DNA of 64,000 nt from Knoellia sp. S7-12 (GCF_040518285.1 NZ_CP155449.1:1488001-1552000); one strand, 5' to 3'. Shown: positions 17,752 to 27,260, counted from the first letter of the stretch. The notes: generated by a model not told the origin, from the letters alone. Made by a program: numbers and translations.

Positions 17752-19463
17752 GTCCACTGCGCATGGGGAGCGCCACGATCAAGGGTGTGTCTGCAGAGTC
17801 GCTCACCGCTGCCTCGACGTCGCTCAAGGCGGCGGTCGACACGGGCGGCTCCGAGCTTCCCGCCAAGTCGGTCGCCAAGGCCACGTCCATCGTGACCAAG
17901 GTGGGGGAGCGGACCTCGCTCGTCGGCGGTCACACCGTCGTTGCGCTCGCCGGTGCCACCGGCAGCGGCAAGTCATCACTGTTTAACCAGCTTGTTGGCA
18001 CCGACGTTGCCACGGTGGGCGCGCGCCGCCCGACGACCTCGACCCCCACTGCAGGTGTGTGGGGCGACGAACCTGCCGGCCCGCTCCTCGACTGGCTCGG
18101 TGTCGCCACCCGACACCACGTCACGGGCGACAAGCTCCATGGTGACAAGGGCCACGAGAGCGACAAGGGCAAGGGTGGCAGGGGTGGTGCAAGCACGGTC
18201 GGGTCACTCGACGGCCTCGTGCTGCTGGACCTGCCCGACTTTGATTCCCGCGAGACCTCGAACCGGGTCGAGGCCGAGCGCGTGCTCGAGCTCGTCGACG
18301 TCTTCGTCTGGGTGACCGACCCGCAGAAGTATGCCGATGCACGGCTCCACGACGACTACGTCTCAGCGCTCGCGACCCATGATGCGGTGACGATCGTCGT
18401 CCTCAACCAGGTCGATCGGCTCAGTGACTCCGAGATCGAGCAGTGCGTCGCCGACCTCACTCGCCTCATGGCCCGTGACGGGATCCAGAAAGCCACCGTC
18501 ATCCCGACCTCTGCCAGCACCGGTCGCGGCCTCGACGTCCTCGGTCAGCGCCTGAGCAACGCAGTCTCCGGCTCCAACGCCGCCCGGGCTCGTCTTGCCG
18601 CCGATGTGCGTCAGTCCGCTGCCGCCCTGCGGCCGGCCGTGGCCGACTCCGAGCCCGCCATCAAGGCCAAGGGTGAGGGCGAACTCGTCGACGCCCTCGC
18701 GCGTGCGGCCGGAGTTCCGATTGTCGTGCGGGCCGTCGAGCGTGACTACTCCATGCAGGCCGTCAGTCACACCGGCTGGCCGATGACGCGGTGGGTGCAG
18801 AAGCTCAGGCCCAAGCCGCTGCGACGCCTGCGCCTCGACGCCGGTCGCGGCGACATCAGCGTGACTCAGGCCGATGTCCGCTCCGTGCTCGGCCGCTCGT
18901 CCCTGCCGCCACCCACCCCGGCCGCTCGCGCGGCCGTGGACCTTGCGACGCGCCGCCTCGCGGACAGGGCCGGGTCGACGCTGCCGACGCCATGGGGTGA
19001 TGCCGTTGACGAGGCCGCGACCCCTTCCGGGCATGCGATGTCGGACGCCCTCGACCAGGCGGTGATCCACACGTCGCTGCGCTCGCGCACCCCCGTCTGG
19101 TGGCGCGTCGTCGGCATCGTCCAGATCCTGCTGGCCCTTGCTGTGCTGTCCGGGATGCTCTGGTTCGTTGTTCTCTGGGTGCTGGGCTGGCTCCAGTTCC
19201 CTAGCATCGAGACGCCGATGTGGGGGCCGCTGCCGTGGCCGTTCGTGCTGCTCTTCGGCGGGGTCGTGGCGGGTCTGCTTCTCGCACTCGTCTCTCGCTT
19301 CCTCGCAGGCATCGGAGCCCGTCGTCGTGGTGCGGTCATCAACGGTCGACTGCGTGACTCCATCTCTGTCGTGGCCGACGAGCGCATCCTCGCGCCGGTG
19401 GCAGCGATCCTCGAGCGGCACCGCGAGACGCGTCAGCACCTCGACGCGGCCGCGAAGGTCTGA
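17748..19463 (+). CDS. dynamin/Era-like membrane GTPase, second of a pair
   Basis: Also 571 residues, with G1 GATGSGKSS (69-77), RRPTTSTP switch I (93-100), G3 DLPD (161-164), G4 NQVD (220-223) and a G5-like PTSAST. Between switch I and G3 there is an unusual Lys/Gly/Asp-rich insert (about 128-147: KLHGDKGHESDKGKGGRGG). Two clear transmembrane helices lie near 450-480 and 495-520, with a cytoplasmic C-tail. It is coupled to the first GTPase by ATGA. The pair followed by an SSB paralogue and EttA is a layout I recall from actinobacteria. Function is inferred only as membrane remodelling or septum-related GTPase. Confidence 0.8.
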   Translation: MSPLRMGSATIKGVSAESLTAASTSLKAAVDTGGSELPAKSVAKATSIVTKVGERTSLVGGHTVVALAGATGSGKSSLFNQLVGTDVATVGARRPTTSTPTAGVWGDEPAGPLLDWLGVATRHHVTGDKLHGDKGHESDKGKGGRGGASTVGSLDGLVLLDLPDFDSRETSNRVEAERVLELVDVFVWVTDPQKYADARLHDDYVSALATHDAVTIVVLNQVDRLSDSEIEQCVADLTRLMARDGIQKATVIPTSASTGRGLDVLGQRLSNAVSGSNAARARLAADVRQSAAALRPAVADSEPAIKAKGEGELVDALARAAGVPIVVRAVERDYSMQAVSHTGWPMTRWVQKLRPKPLRRLRLDAGRGDISVTQADVRSVLGRSSLPPPTPAARAAVDLATRRLADRAGSTLPTPWGDAVDEAATPSGHAMSDALDQAVIHTSLRSRTPVWWRVVGIVQILLALAVLSGMLWFVVLWVLGWLQFPSIETPMWGPLPWPFVLLFGGVVAGLLLALVSRFLAGIGARRRGAVINGRLRDSISVVADERILAPVAAILERHRETRQHLDAAAKV

Positions 19464-19475
19464 CACGGGCTGAGC

Positions 19476-19506
19476 ACGTGCCGCTGTCCACAGGGGAGCG
19501 GCACGT
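19476..19506. terminator. hairpin after the GTPase pair, loop carries a DnaA-box-like site
   Basis: Perfect 10-bp inverted repeat ACGTGCCGCT (19476-19485) / AGCGGCACGT (19497-19506), 11-nt loop GTCCACAGGGG, 13 nt after the GTPase stop. It is a probable terminator that also exposes the first of two TGTCCACA motifs. Confidence 0.6.
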
Positions 19507-19521
19507 CGGCGATTGTCCACA
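19484..19521 (+). promoter_or_regulatory. two DnaA-box-like sites upstream of the ssb paralogue
   Basis: CTGTCCACA at 19484-19492 and TTGTCCACA at 19513-19521, same orientation, 29 bp apart (nearly three helical turns). TTGTCCACA is the usual actinobacterial DnaA-box form. DnaA binding is not demonstrated. Confidence 0.4.
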
Positions 19522-19615
19522 GATGATCGGGTGACGGTTGCCGGCCTGTCCCCTCGTTCCTGACGCTGGTCGCAACGCACCGCACGAGCGGCGCCCGATC
19601 AGAAGAGGATCAGTC

Positions 19616-20137
19616 ATGCAGGACATCAACGCCACCGTGCAGGGGCGAGTCGCAGCGGACCCCGAGATGCGGGTCTCCAACAGGACCGGCTCGCCGTTCA
19701 CGACCTTCCGTGTTGCCTCCACTCCACGCCGGCAGGTCAGCGGCCAGCCCGGCGCCTATGAGGACGGGGACACGTCATGGTTCACCGTCTTCGCGTTCGG
19801 CCATCTGGGCGCCAATCTCCTCAAGTCGATCCGCAAGGGGGAGCCGGTCGTTGTCCACGGGCGACTGCAGGTGCGCGACTTCAAGCGCGAGGACGGTTCG
19901 TTCGGGACCAAGGCCGAGCTCTTCGCCAACGTGGCCGGCCACGACCTCTCCTGGGGGCAGGCGGCCTACGAGAAGGTGGCGAAGCCGAGCTACGGCGACC
20001 TCAACCGCTTCGACGACGCGTCCCGGACGATGCAGGAGAGCGACGAGCTCGGAGACCCTGAGAGCGACGACTACCTCTTGGCCGAGCGTCCGCTGACATC
20101 AGTTCCGCAGGAGCAAGAGACGCAGGTGGCGGTCTGA
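19616..20137 (+). CDS. single-stranded DNA-binding protein paralogue (SSBb-like)
   Basis: A 173-residue OB-fold SSB. The OB core spans roughly residues 1-115 (MQDINATVQGRVAADPEMR ... SWFTVFAFGHLGANLLKSIRKGEPVVVHGRL ... AELFANVAGHDLSWG). The C-tail is acidic (DELGDPESDDYLLAE) but ends QETQVAV and lacks the DDDIPF-type tip that recruits partners in the essential SSB. It is therefore more like the second mycobacterial SSB (Rv2478c), which also sits next to the EttA gene. ATG 19616 has GAGGA 7 nt upstream. A role in stress or recombination rather than replication is an inference. Confidence 0.88.
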   Translation: MQDINATVQGRVAADPEMRVSNRTGSPFTTFRVASTPRRQVSGQPGAYEDGDTSWFTVFAFGHLGANLLKSIRKGEPVVVHGRLQVRDFKREDGSFGTKAELFANVAGHDLSWGQAAYEKVAKPSYGDLNRFDDASRTMQESDELGDPESDDYLLAERPLTSVPQEQETQVAV

Positions 20138-20172
20138 CGGCAAACCGATTCGGGGATGGGGCGGGCAGTCGT

Positions 20173-20178
20173 TAGCCT
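20173..20178 (+). promoter_or_regulatory. -10 element of ettA
   Basis: TAGCCT is followed by 6 nt and then ATG 20185; no Shine-Dalgarno. Leaderless pattern. Confidence 0.5.
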
Positions 20179-20184
20179 TGCCCC

Positions 20185-21853
<1,669 letters not shown>

Positions 21854-21867
<14 letters not shown>

Positions 21868-22438
21868 CTGTTGCACCGAGGGCGCAAACCGCTACGGGTT
21901 CGTAGTGCGGTCTGCCCCTTCCTTCGCCCCTGTGGGACACGAAGACCGTCACCTCGTCTGCGAGCCAGGACGGGCCGGCATGGGCATCCATGGCACGCAG
22001 CCAGTGCGTCGCTTCGAACGGGTGACGCGACCGAGCCAGGGTGAGGTGAGGGCGATAGTCACCGCCGGCCGGTGAGGCGCCGACGCGAGCGCTGGCTCGG
22101 CGTACTCCCAGGGCCAGCGCCTCAAGTCTGGCCAGGCCATCGGCGGCGTCCGAGCGAACGCCCATCCACACGACCCGGGCTCGATCGGGCGATGGGAAGA
22201 CGCCAGCACCGTTGAGTTGCAGCGGAATTGGTGCGTGCCCGACGGACGCGGAGGCCACGGCGTCGATGACATCGTCGACGCGGTCCTGCGGCACCTCGGC
22301 CATGAACGCCAGCGTCACGTGCCACAGATGGGCAGGTGTCCAGCGCAACTCGGATTGCACGTCGCGTCGCGCGTCGACGAAGGACTCGAGATCGGCATGG
22401 GCAGGGGGTGGAGGCACGATGGCGGCAAACATTCGCAC
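21854..22438 (-). CDS. 2H phosphoesterase, RNA 2',3'-cyclic phosphodiesterase (ThpR/LigT) family
   Basis: A 194-residue protein with the two HxT motifs that define the family: LWHVTLAF near residue 40 and RPHLTLAR near 135. These enzymes open or hydrolyse 2',3'-cyclic phosphates, and old names call them 2'-5' RNA ligase. GTG 22438 was chosen because CACAAT (22445-22450) lies 6 nt upstream on the minus strand; ATG 22432 (MFAAIVPPP) is the alternative. The longer open frame into 22735 is antisense to the LLM gene. The region FVDARRDVQSELRW is normal for the family. Confidence 0.85.
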
Positions 22439-22493
22439 TGAGCCATTGTGCTGCGTTTGCGGCGGTGGCGACATTCTGCGCAGGATCAGGGTC

Positions 22494-23405
22494 ATGCGCT
22501 GTGGACTGCAGGTTTCCCACTTCTCCTGGCCAGATGCCCCGGCATCGATCGGCCCCACCTTGAAGCGGATCGCCCAGAACGCCGAGGGCGCAGGCATGGC
22601 CTCGCTCTGGGTGATGGACCACTTCTTCCAGATCGAGATGATCGGCCCTCCCGAGCTCGACATGCTCGAGGGCTCCACAGCGCTCGCGTATGCCGCTGCG
22701 GCGACGGAGCGGATCGAGCTCGGCACGCTCGTCACTGGTGTTACCTACCGGCACCCGGGCCTGCTCGCCAAGACCGTGACGACGCTCGACGTCCTCTCTG
22801 GTGGGCGCGCCTGGCTCGGCATCGGCGCAGCCTGGAACGAGGAGGAGCATCGCGGCCTGGGTGTGCCGTATCCCGCGGTCGCAGAGCGCTTTGAGCGCCT
22901 TGAGGAGACCCTTCAGATCACGCGCCAGATGTTCGACGGAGACGAGACCCCGTATGCCGGAACACATTTCACTCTCGAGCGTCCCCTCAACGTGCCGGCA
23001 CCGTTGCGCCGCACCCCGATCCTCATCGGTGGCAGTGGGCCCAAGAAGACCCTTCGGCTCGTCGCGAAGTACGCCGACGCATGCAACCTCTTCGATGGCG
23101 GCCCGGAGGCCATGGCCTCTCGGCTCGCGATCCTGCGCGACCATTGCGATGACGTGAGCCGCGACCCGCGTGAGATCGAGGTGACTGCGCTGTCGCGACT
23201 CACTCTGGGGCGCTCGGGCGGCACGTCGCCGCGAGGGGAGCAGATCAAGTCCGTGGACGAGGCTGTCGACTACTACGGCACCCTCGCCCAAGTGGGACTG
23301 GCCCACGTCATGTTGTCGATGTCCAACGACTCGGACGACACGGCATACGAACTCGTCGGTGAGCTTGTGCGACAGCTCGAGCCGGTCACGGCTGGGACGT
23401 GGTGA
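22494..23405 (+). CDS. LLM-class F420-dependent oxidoreductase
   Basis: A 303-residue luciferase-like TIM-barrel. Family landmarks: LRCGLQVSHFSWP-type N-terminus (here MRCGLQVSHFSWP), GMASLWVMDHFFQ, ERIELGTLVTGVTYRHPGLLAKTVTTLDVLSGGRAWLGIGAAWNEEEHRGLGVPYP and PILIGGSGPKKTLRLVAKYADACN. This subgroup uses F420H2 rather than FMN in actinobacteria. The substrate is unknown. ATG 22494 was chosen by homology and a GGATCAGG-like site upstream; upstream extension overlaps the divergent 2H gene. Confidence 0.88.
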   Translation: MRCGLQVSHFSWPDAPASIGPTLKRIAQNAEGAGMASLWVMDHFFQIEMIGPPELDMLEGSTALAYAAAATERIELGTLVTGVTYRHPGLLAKTVTTLDVLSGGRAWLGIGAAWNEEEHRGLGVPYPAVAERFERLEETLQITRQMFDGDETPYAGTHFTLERPLNVPAPLRRTPILIGGSGPKKTLRLVAKYADACNLFDGGPEAMASRLAILRDHCDDVSRDPREIEVTALSRLTLGRSGGTSPRGEQIKSVDEAVDYYGTLAQVGLAHVMLSMSNDSDDTAYELVGELVRQLEPVTAGTW

Positions 23406-23414
23406 CGCGCAGCG

Positions 23415-24152
23415 TCAGCGGGGGTCGCTGACCTTCGTCGCCGCCAGGAAAACCGAACTGCCGAAGGGCAGGTCGGCTCGCCGCAGGACCGCTTCATCGA
23501 CCTTTGAGAGCCCCACGAGTGCGTGGTGCAGGAACCGGGGCACTTCAGGGTCCTTGACGATGTCGGCTGGGCCCGTGTGTCTGGGCTTGCGTAGTTTGCG
23601 AACCAGCCGTTCGGCCAGGAAGCCCGGGAACACGGACGTGAACGCATAGGTGGCCCGGTCGACTCGGAAGCCCGCTCGCTCAACCGCCGTCATGGCGCGA
23701 GCCTTCGTGTAGCGGCGGAAGTGACCGTTTGCGACGTCGAAGTCGGTCCAGGCCCATTGGTAGGCGGGAACGGCCATGAGGAAGGTTCCGCCCGGTTGAA
23801 GCACGCGGTTGACCTCGGCCAGAGCCTCTGCCTCGGGGTCGCAGTGCTCGATGACATCGAAGGCCGACACCATGTCGAAGCAGGAGTCGGCGAAAGGTAG
23901 CGCGAGCGCCGAGCCGCACACACCGTTGGCGCTCAGTCCACGTGGGTCGATGTCGAGTGAGGCAAGGTGTCGCGTCCCGTCGTGGAGCCAGCTGGCACTC
24001 GGGCCATCGGCGCTGCCGATGTCGAGGACGGTCGTGCGGCCCTTCGCGAAATGACTCAGCGCGGCATGGAGCAGATCGGTGCGCGCGAGGTACCACCAGT
24101 AGTCGGGGTGTTCGATCGACGGGGAGCCCCCGTGTCCTCCGGCGTCGGTCAT
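23415..24152 (-). CDS. class I SAM-dependent methyltransferase
   Basis: A 245-residue methyltransferase with SAM motif I VLDIGSADG (about residue 42-50), motif II region ASLDID, acidic loop LPFADSCFDMVSAFDVIEH and post-motif LQPGGTFLMAVPAYQWAWTDFD. The C-terminal half resembles methyltransferases linked to glycan or polyprenol-linked glycosyl transfer, but the target is unclear. It starts at ATG 24152, where TAGGCT lies 8 nt upstream. It converges on the LLM gene with a 9-nt gap and lies 11 nt downstream of the TetR gene on the same strand side. Confidence 0.82.
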   Translation of the reverse strand: MTDAGGHGGSPSIEHPDYWWYLARTDLLHAALSHFAKGRTTVLDIGSADGPSASWLHDGTRHLASLDIDPRGLSANGVCGSALALPFADSCFDMVSAFDVIEHCDPEAEALAEVNRVLQPGGTFLMAVPAYQWAWTDFDVANGHFRRYTKARAMTAVERAGFRVDRATYAFTSVFPGFLAERLVRKLRKPRHTGPADIVKDPEVPRFLHHALVGLSKVDEAVLRRADLPFGSSVFLAATKVSDPR

Positions 24153-24163
24153 GGGCAGAGAGC

Positions 24164-24805
24164 CTAGCGTCGCGCGACCAGCCGGACTGCAAGGTCCCCA
24201 TTGGTGCGGGCGATGTCATCGGGTGTTCGCTTGATCTCGGGGGAGTACCACCGGGCGACGTCGACCGCCATGGACAGGAGCGCGAGAGCCGTGCCGGACG
24301 TGTCCGCCACCTCGAAGTCACCTTGCGCCACCCCATCGGTCAGGACTCCACGCACCACCTGGTCGATCTCCTTGCGGAGGGTGAGGACCGCGGCACGGTG
24401 CTCGGGGGTGAGGTGATGGAACTCGTACTGGACGATCCGACCGAGTTGGTGGTGCTCGGCATGCCACTTGGAGAAGCCGCCGATGATCGAGCGCAGCGCG
24501 TCCGTGGGGCAATCGGCGGCCTCGGCGGCGGCGACGAGCTGGTCGCGGGCCGTCTGGTGGCCGCGCCGGCTCAGCTGGAAGAGGAGATCCTCCTTGGACG
24601 TGAAGTGCACATAGACGCCAGCGGGGGAGAGGCCCGCGCGGGAGGCGATGTCACGCGTCGTCGTCGCGTGGAACCCCTTCTCTGAGAAGGCGTCCGCCGC
24701 AGCCATCATCAACCTGAGCACCGTTGCGCCTGCTGTGTCTCCGGAGTCCTCAAGGGTCGCGAGGATGCTCTGCTCCGACAGCGGTGCTCCTGTGGTGGCC
24801 GACAT
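24164..24805 (-). CDS. TetR/AcrR-family regulator of the adjacent acyl-CoA dehydrogenase
   Basis: A 213-residue regulator with an N-terminal helix-turn-helix (FHATTTRDIASRAGLSPAGVYVHFTSKEDLLFQL, about residues 47-80) and an all-helical ligand domain. ATG 24805 (MSATTGAPLS) was preferred; the longer frame would translate through the operator. It is divergent from an acyl-CoA dehydrogenase with a 28-bp palindrome between them, so autoregulation and control of the dehydrogenase by an acyl-CoA-type ligand are likely (inference). Confidence 0.88.
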   Translation of the reverse strand: MSATTGAPLSEQSILATLEDSGDTAGATVLRLMMAAADAFSEKGFHATTTRDIASRAGLSPAGVYVHFTSKEDLLFQLSRRGHQTARDQLVAAAEAADCPTDALRSIIGGFSKWHAEHHQLGRIVQYEFHHLTPEHRAAVLTLRKEIDQVVRGVLTDGVAQGDFEVADTSGTALALLSMAVDVARWYSPEIKRTPDDIARTNGDLAVRLVARR

Positions 24806-24827
24806 GTTGACAGCATGCCTGAGGGCC

Positions 24828-24855
24828 GGTTGACTAAGCAAGCGCTTAGTCAACC
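24828..24855. promoter_or_regulatory. palindromic TetR operator
   Basis: 12-bp arms GGTTGACTAAGC (24828-24839) and GCTTAGTCAACC (24844-24855) around AAGC. It is centred 22-49 bp from the two divergent start codons. TAAGC/GCTTA half-sites are typical of TetR regulators of fatty-acid and isoprenoid-type acyl-CoA genes. Confidence 0.8.
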
Positions 24856-24876
24856 GTGTTTCTTTCGAGGAGTGTC

Positions 24877-26031
24877 ATGCCCCGCAACATCTACGACGCC
24901 GACCACGAGGCCTTCCGGAGCTCTGTTCGTGAGTTCGTCGAGCGAACCCTCAAGCCCCGTGCGGAGGAGATGATCCGCGAGCACGTGATCCCGCGCGACA
25001 TCTGGATCGAGGCGGGAAAGCAGGGATTCTTCGGTCTGGGCATCCCCGAGGAGTTCGGCGGCGCGGGCATGGTCGACTACCGCTTCAACGCGGTCGTGGC
25101 CGAAGAACTCGCGAAGTTCAACGCTGCGACGTCGTCGTGCTTCGGGATCCACTCCGACATCACCGCGCCCTACATCGTCGCGCTGGGCACCCAGGAGCAG
25201 AAGGAGCGCTGGCTCCCGCAGGTCGTCACCGGCGAGAAGATCCTGTCCATCGGGATGACCGAGCCCTCTGGCGGTTCCGACCTCGCCGCGCTCAAGTCGT
25301 CGGCGATCCGGGCCGACGACGGCAGCGGCGACTGGATCATCAACGGTTCCAAGACGTTCATCACGAACGGCCACCAGTGCGACCTCGCCGTCGTGGCCGT
25401 GCGCACCGACCCGACCAAGGGGGCCAAGGGCATCTCGCTCTTCGTCCTCGAAGCCGAGGACGAGGGCTTCTCCAAGGGCAAGCCGCTCGACAAGGTCGGC
25501 CAGCCGGAGTCCGACACCTCTGAGCTCTTCTTCGAGAACGTGCGCGTCCCCGCCGATCGTCTCCTCGGTGAGGAGGGCAGGGGCTTCATCTCGATGATGC
25601 AGAAGCTCCCGCAGGAGCGGCTCGGCAACGCCATCGCCAACATGGCGAACTGTCGTCAGATCCTCGAGGAGACGATCAAGTACACCAAGGAGCGCAAGGC
25701 CTTCGGTCAGCCGATCGGCGCCTTCCAGCACAACAAGTTCAAGATCGCCGAGCTCGTCACCAAGGTCGAGGTCAGCGAGGCCTACATCGATGACTGTGTC
25801 GCGGCGCACGCTGACGGCAAGCTGACGGCCATCGACGCGGCCAAGGCGAAGTGGTGGGCGGCCGAGGTGCAGTGCGACGTCCTCGACGAGTGCGTGCAGC
25901 TGCACGGTGGCTACGGCTTCATGAACGAGTACCGCGTCGCCCGCGCCTGGAAGGACGCTCGCGTCCACAAGATCTGGGCCGGCACGAACGAGATCATGAA
26001 GGAGCTCATCGGCCGCGACCTCGGCCTCTGA
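24877..26031 (+). CDS. acyl-CoA dehydrogenase (FadE-like)
   Basis: A 384-residue FAD-dependent acyl-CoA dehydrogenase. Features: N-terminal helical domain (VREFVERTLKPRAEEMIREHVIP), the FAD/substrate signature IGMTEPSGGSDLAALKSSA, beta-domain DWIINGSKTFITNGHQCD, RKAFGQPIGAFQHNKFKIAEL and C-terminal VQLHGGYGFMNEYRVARAWKDARVHKIWAGTNEIMKELIGRDL. Chain-length preference is not readable, but the C-terminal pattern is that of long/medium-chain or branched types. ATG 24877 has GAGGAG 6 nt upstream. Control by the adjacent TetR palindrome is expected. Confidence 0.93.
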   Translation: MPRNIYDADHEAFRSSVREFVERTLKPRAEEMIREHVIPRDIWIEAGKQGFFGLGIPEEFGGAGMVDYRFNAVVAEELAKFNAATSSCFGIHSDITAPYIVALGTQEQKERWLPQVVTGEKILSIGMTEPSGGSDLAALKSSAIRADDGSGDWIINGSKTFITNGHQCDLAVVAVRTDPTKGAKGISLFVLEAEDEGFSKGKPLDKVGQPESDTSELFFENVRVPADRLLGEEGRGFISMMQKLPQERLGNAIANMANCRQILEETIKYTKERKAFGQPIGAFQHNKFKIAELVTKVEVSEAYIDDCVAAHADGKLTAIDAAKAKWWAAEVQCDVLDECVQLHGGYGFMNEYRVARAWKDARVHKIWAGTNEIMKELIGRDLGL

Positions 26032-26051
26032 CGGGTCGTACCCGCCCCCCG

Positions 26052-26113
26052 GTCGAGAGGAGAGAACCCGCCGTGTATGCCGGTCGGCATACGGCGGGTT
26101 CTCTCCTCTCGAC
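26052..26113. repeat. long palindromic element, copy 1 (terminator-like)
   Basis: The arms at 26052-26081 and 26086-26113 match over 21-22 bp at the base, then a 2-nt bulge and a GTATGCC/GGCATAC top. It lies 20 nt after the acyl-CoA dehydrogenase stop, so it can terminate that gene. A related copy sits at 27169-27230, beyond the endonuclease gene. Confidence 0.85.
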
Positions 26114-26115
26114 TG

Positions 26116-26154
26116 CTGATGATCACGTGATTCTTCGGATCACGTGATCATCAG
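26116..26154. terminator. second hairpin, overlapping the endonuclease 3' end
   Basis: A perfect 16-bp stem, CTGATGATCACGTGAT (26116-26131) with its complement (26139-26154), loop TCTTCGG. It includes the stop codon and last four codons of the minus-strand endonuclease gene, and probably terminates it. Confidence 0.75.
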
Positions 26155-27114
26155 TGTTGAGGGGTCGATTCCGAGCAGCTGAGCCACCGCCTCCATGCTC
26201 GTGACCCGCCGCGGCTGTTGGTAGACGTCCGCGGCAAACAATTCACGCACCGCCCAGCCCTTGTCCTCCAGGAGATGGCGACGGCTGGCATCGATGCTGC
26301 GTCGTCCGATCTCGGTATGATGGGCACCCTGGTATTCGGCGATGACGCGTTGGCGCCGCCAGACCAGGTCACTTTCGGCAAGGAACTCGCCGGCCTCGTC
26401 GGTGATCACACCGCCGGGCTCCGGCTCCGGGAACCCAGCGCTCACGAACATCAGCCTGGCGCGTGTCTCCATCGGGGATCGAACTCTGGGCCTGATCAAT
26501 TGCAGAGCATGGGTCAACAGGACTTTGCCGCGCGGTCTCACTCGGCGCACGAGCGCCTCATGCAGGGCTCGAACTCCAACTGAGGTGCGCGATCCCGAGG
26601 GGACGCGAAGCCCTGACTCGCCGTCGATGCGGGCCACGGCTGCGTCTCCAACCACGACGAGGTCGTCAAGTGTCAGTCGACCTCGTCGCAGTTCGCCAAG
26701 GTCCACCCACGTGTCGGCCGGGGCGACGACGCGCGCCCCATCGACTTCGACGGTCTTGCGGATCTCCAGACCCCGGTGACCCACGCAGCCCTTGCGCAGC
26801 ATGCGGCCGTCGGTCGTCGGAGCCATGACGTGAAGCGCGCCGGTCGTCCCCTCTTCCTCAAGAAACGTGGGAAGGGGAAGGCCCTGAAGGACGGCCGAGG
26901 TGACGTGCGAGAAGGCTCGCTCCGCTGGCATACCCGCGCTGTATGCCGCCGCGCGTGCTGCGAGTGTGGTGGGAGGAGTTGGAAGGTGCGCGCCACGGGT
27001 TGGGTGCACAAGATCGCCCCGACGGAGGCGGGACGGAGCGACGCCGAGCGCACGGGCGCGTGCCGTGCTGAACGGTCCGGCCGCGAGCTCCTCCGGAAGG
27101 AGTGATGCCAGCAT
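26140..27114 (-). CDS. AbiEi-like N-terminal and DUF559/Vsr-like endonuclease-domain protein
   Basis: A 324-residue protein. The N-terminal 45 residues look like the AbiEi-type winged helix (FSTARARALGVAPSRLRRGDLVHPTRGAHLP). The C-terminal 110 residues fit a PD-(D/E)xK fold: Glu in SPMETRARLMF, Asp in LAESDLVWRRQ, and the E-x-Q/K-like VIAEYQGAHH, then RRHLLEDKGWAV as the closing helix. Such proteins are widespread in actinobacteria and their function is not established. Candidates are a defence or toxin-antitoxin-derived nuclease or a repair (Vsr-like) enzyme. It is bracketed by two related long hairpins, and two CTGTGGATG motifs lie at and upstream of its start. It has no Shine-Dalgarno. Confidence 0.7.
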   Translation of the reverse strand: MLASLLPEELAAGPFSTARARALGVAPSRLRRGDLVHPTRGAHLPTPPTTLAARAAAYSAGMPAERAFSHVTSAVLQGLPLPTFLEEEGTTGALHVMAPTTDGRMLRKGCVGHRGLEIRKTVEVDGARVVAPADTWVDLGELRRGRLTLDDLVVVGDAAVARIDGESGLRVPSGSRTSVGVRALHEALVRRVRPRGKVLLTHALQLIRPRVRSPMETRARLMFVSAGFPEPEPGGVITDEAGEFLAESDLVWRRQRVIAEYQGAHHTEIGRRSIDASRRHLLEDKGWAVRELFAADVYQQPRRVTSMEAVAQLLGIDPSTLMIT

Positions 27115-27163
27115 CCACAGAGGATGGCGAAATTCGGGAAAGCGGCCGTGGCGTCATCCACAG
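27112..27163 (-). promoter_or_regulatory. paired CTGTGGATG motifs upstream of the endonuclease
   Basis: CATCCACAG occurs at 27112-27120 (overlapping the start codon) and 27155-27163. Both resemble degenerate DnaA boxes. Possible control sites; evidence is only the repetition. Confidence 0.3.
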
Positions 27164-27168
27164 GGGTA

Positions 27169-27230
27169 GTCGAGAGGAGAGAACGCGCCGTATGCCGTCC
27201 GGCATGAGCGGCGGGTTCTCTCCTCTCGAC
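27169..27230. repeat. long palindromic element, copy 2
   Basis: Same outer arms as 26052-26113 (GTCGAGAGGAGAGAAC at the left, matching right arm to 27230) with one internal mismatch and a decayed GTATGCC/GGCAT top. It is 30 nt from the SRPBCC stop codon (minus strand) and so could terminate that gene. Confidence 0.85.
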
Positions 27231-27260
27231 TGATGCGCCGGCTCGGCCGGCTGCGCAAGC

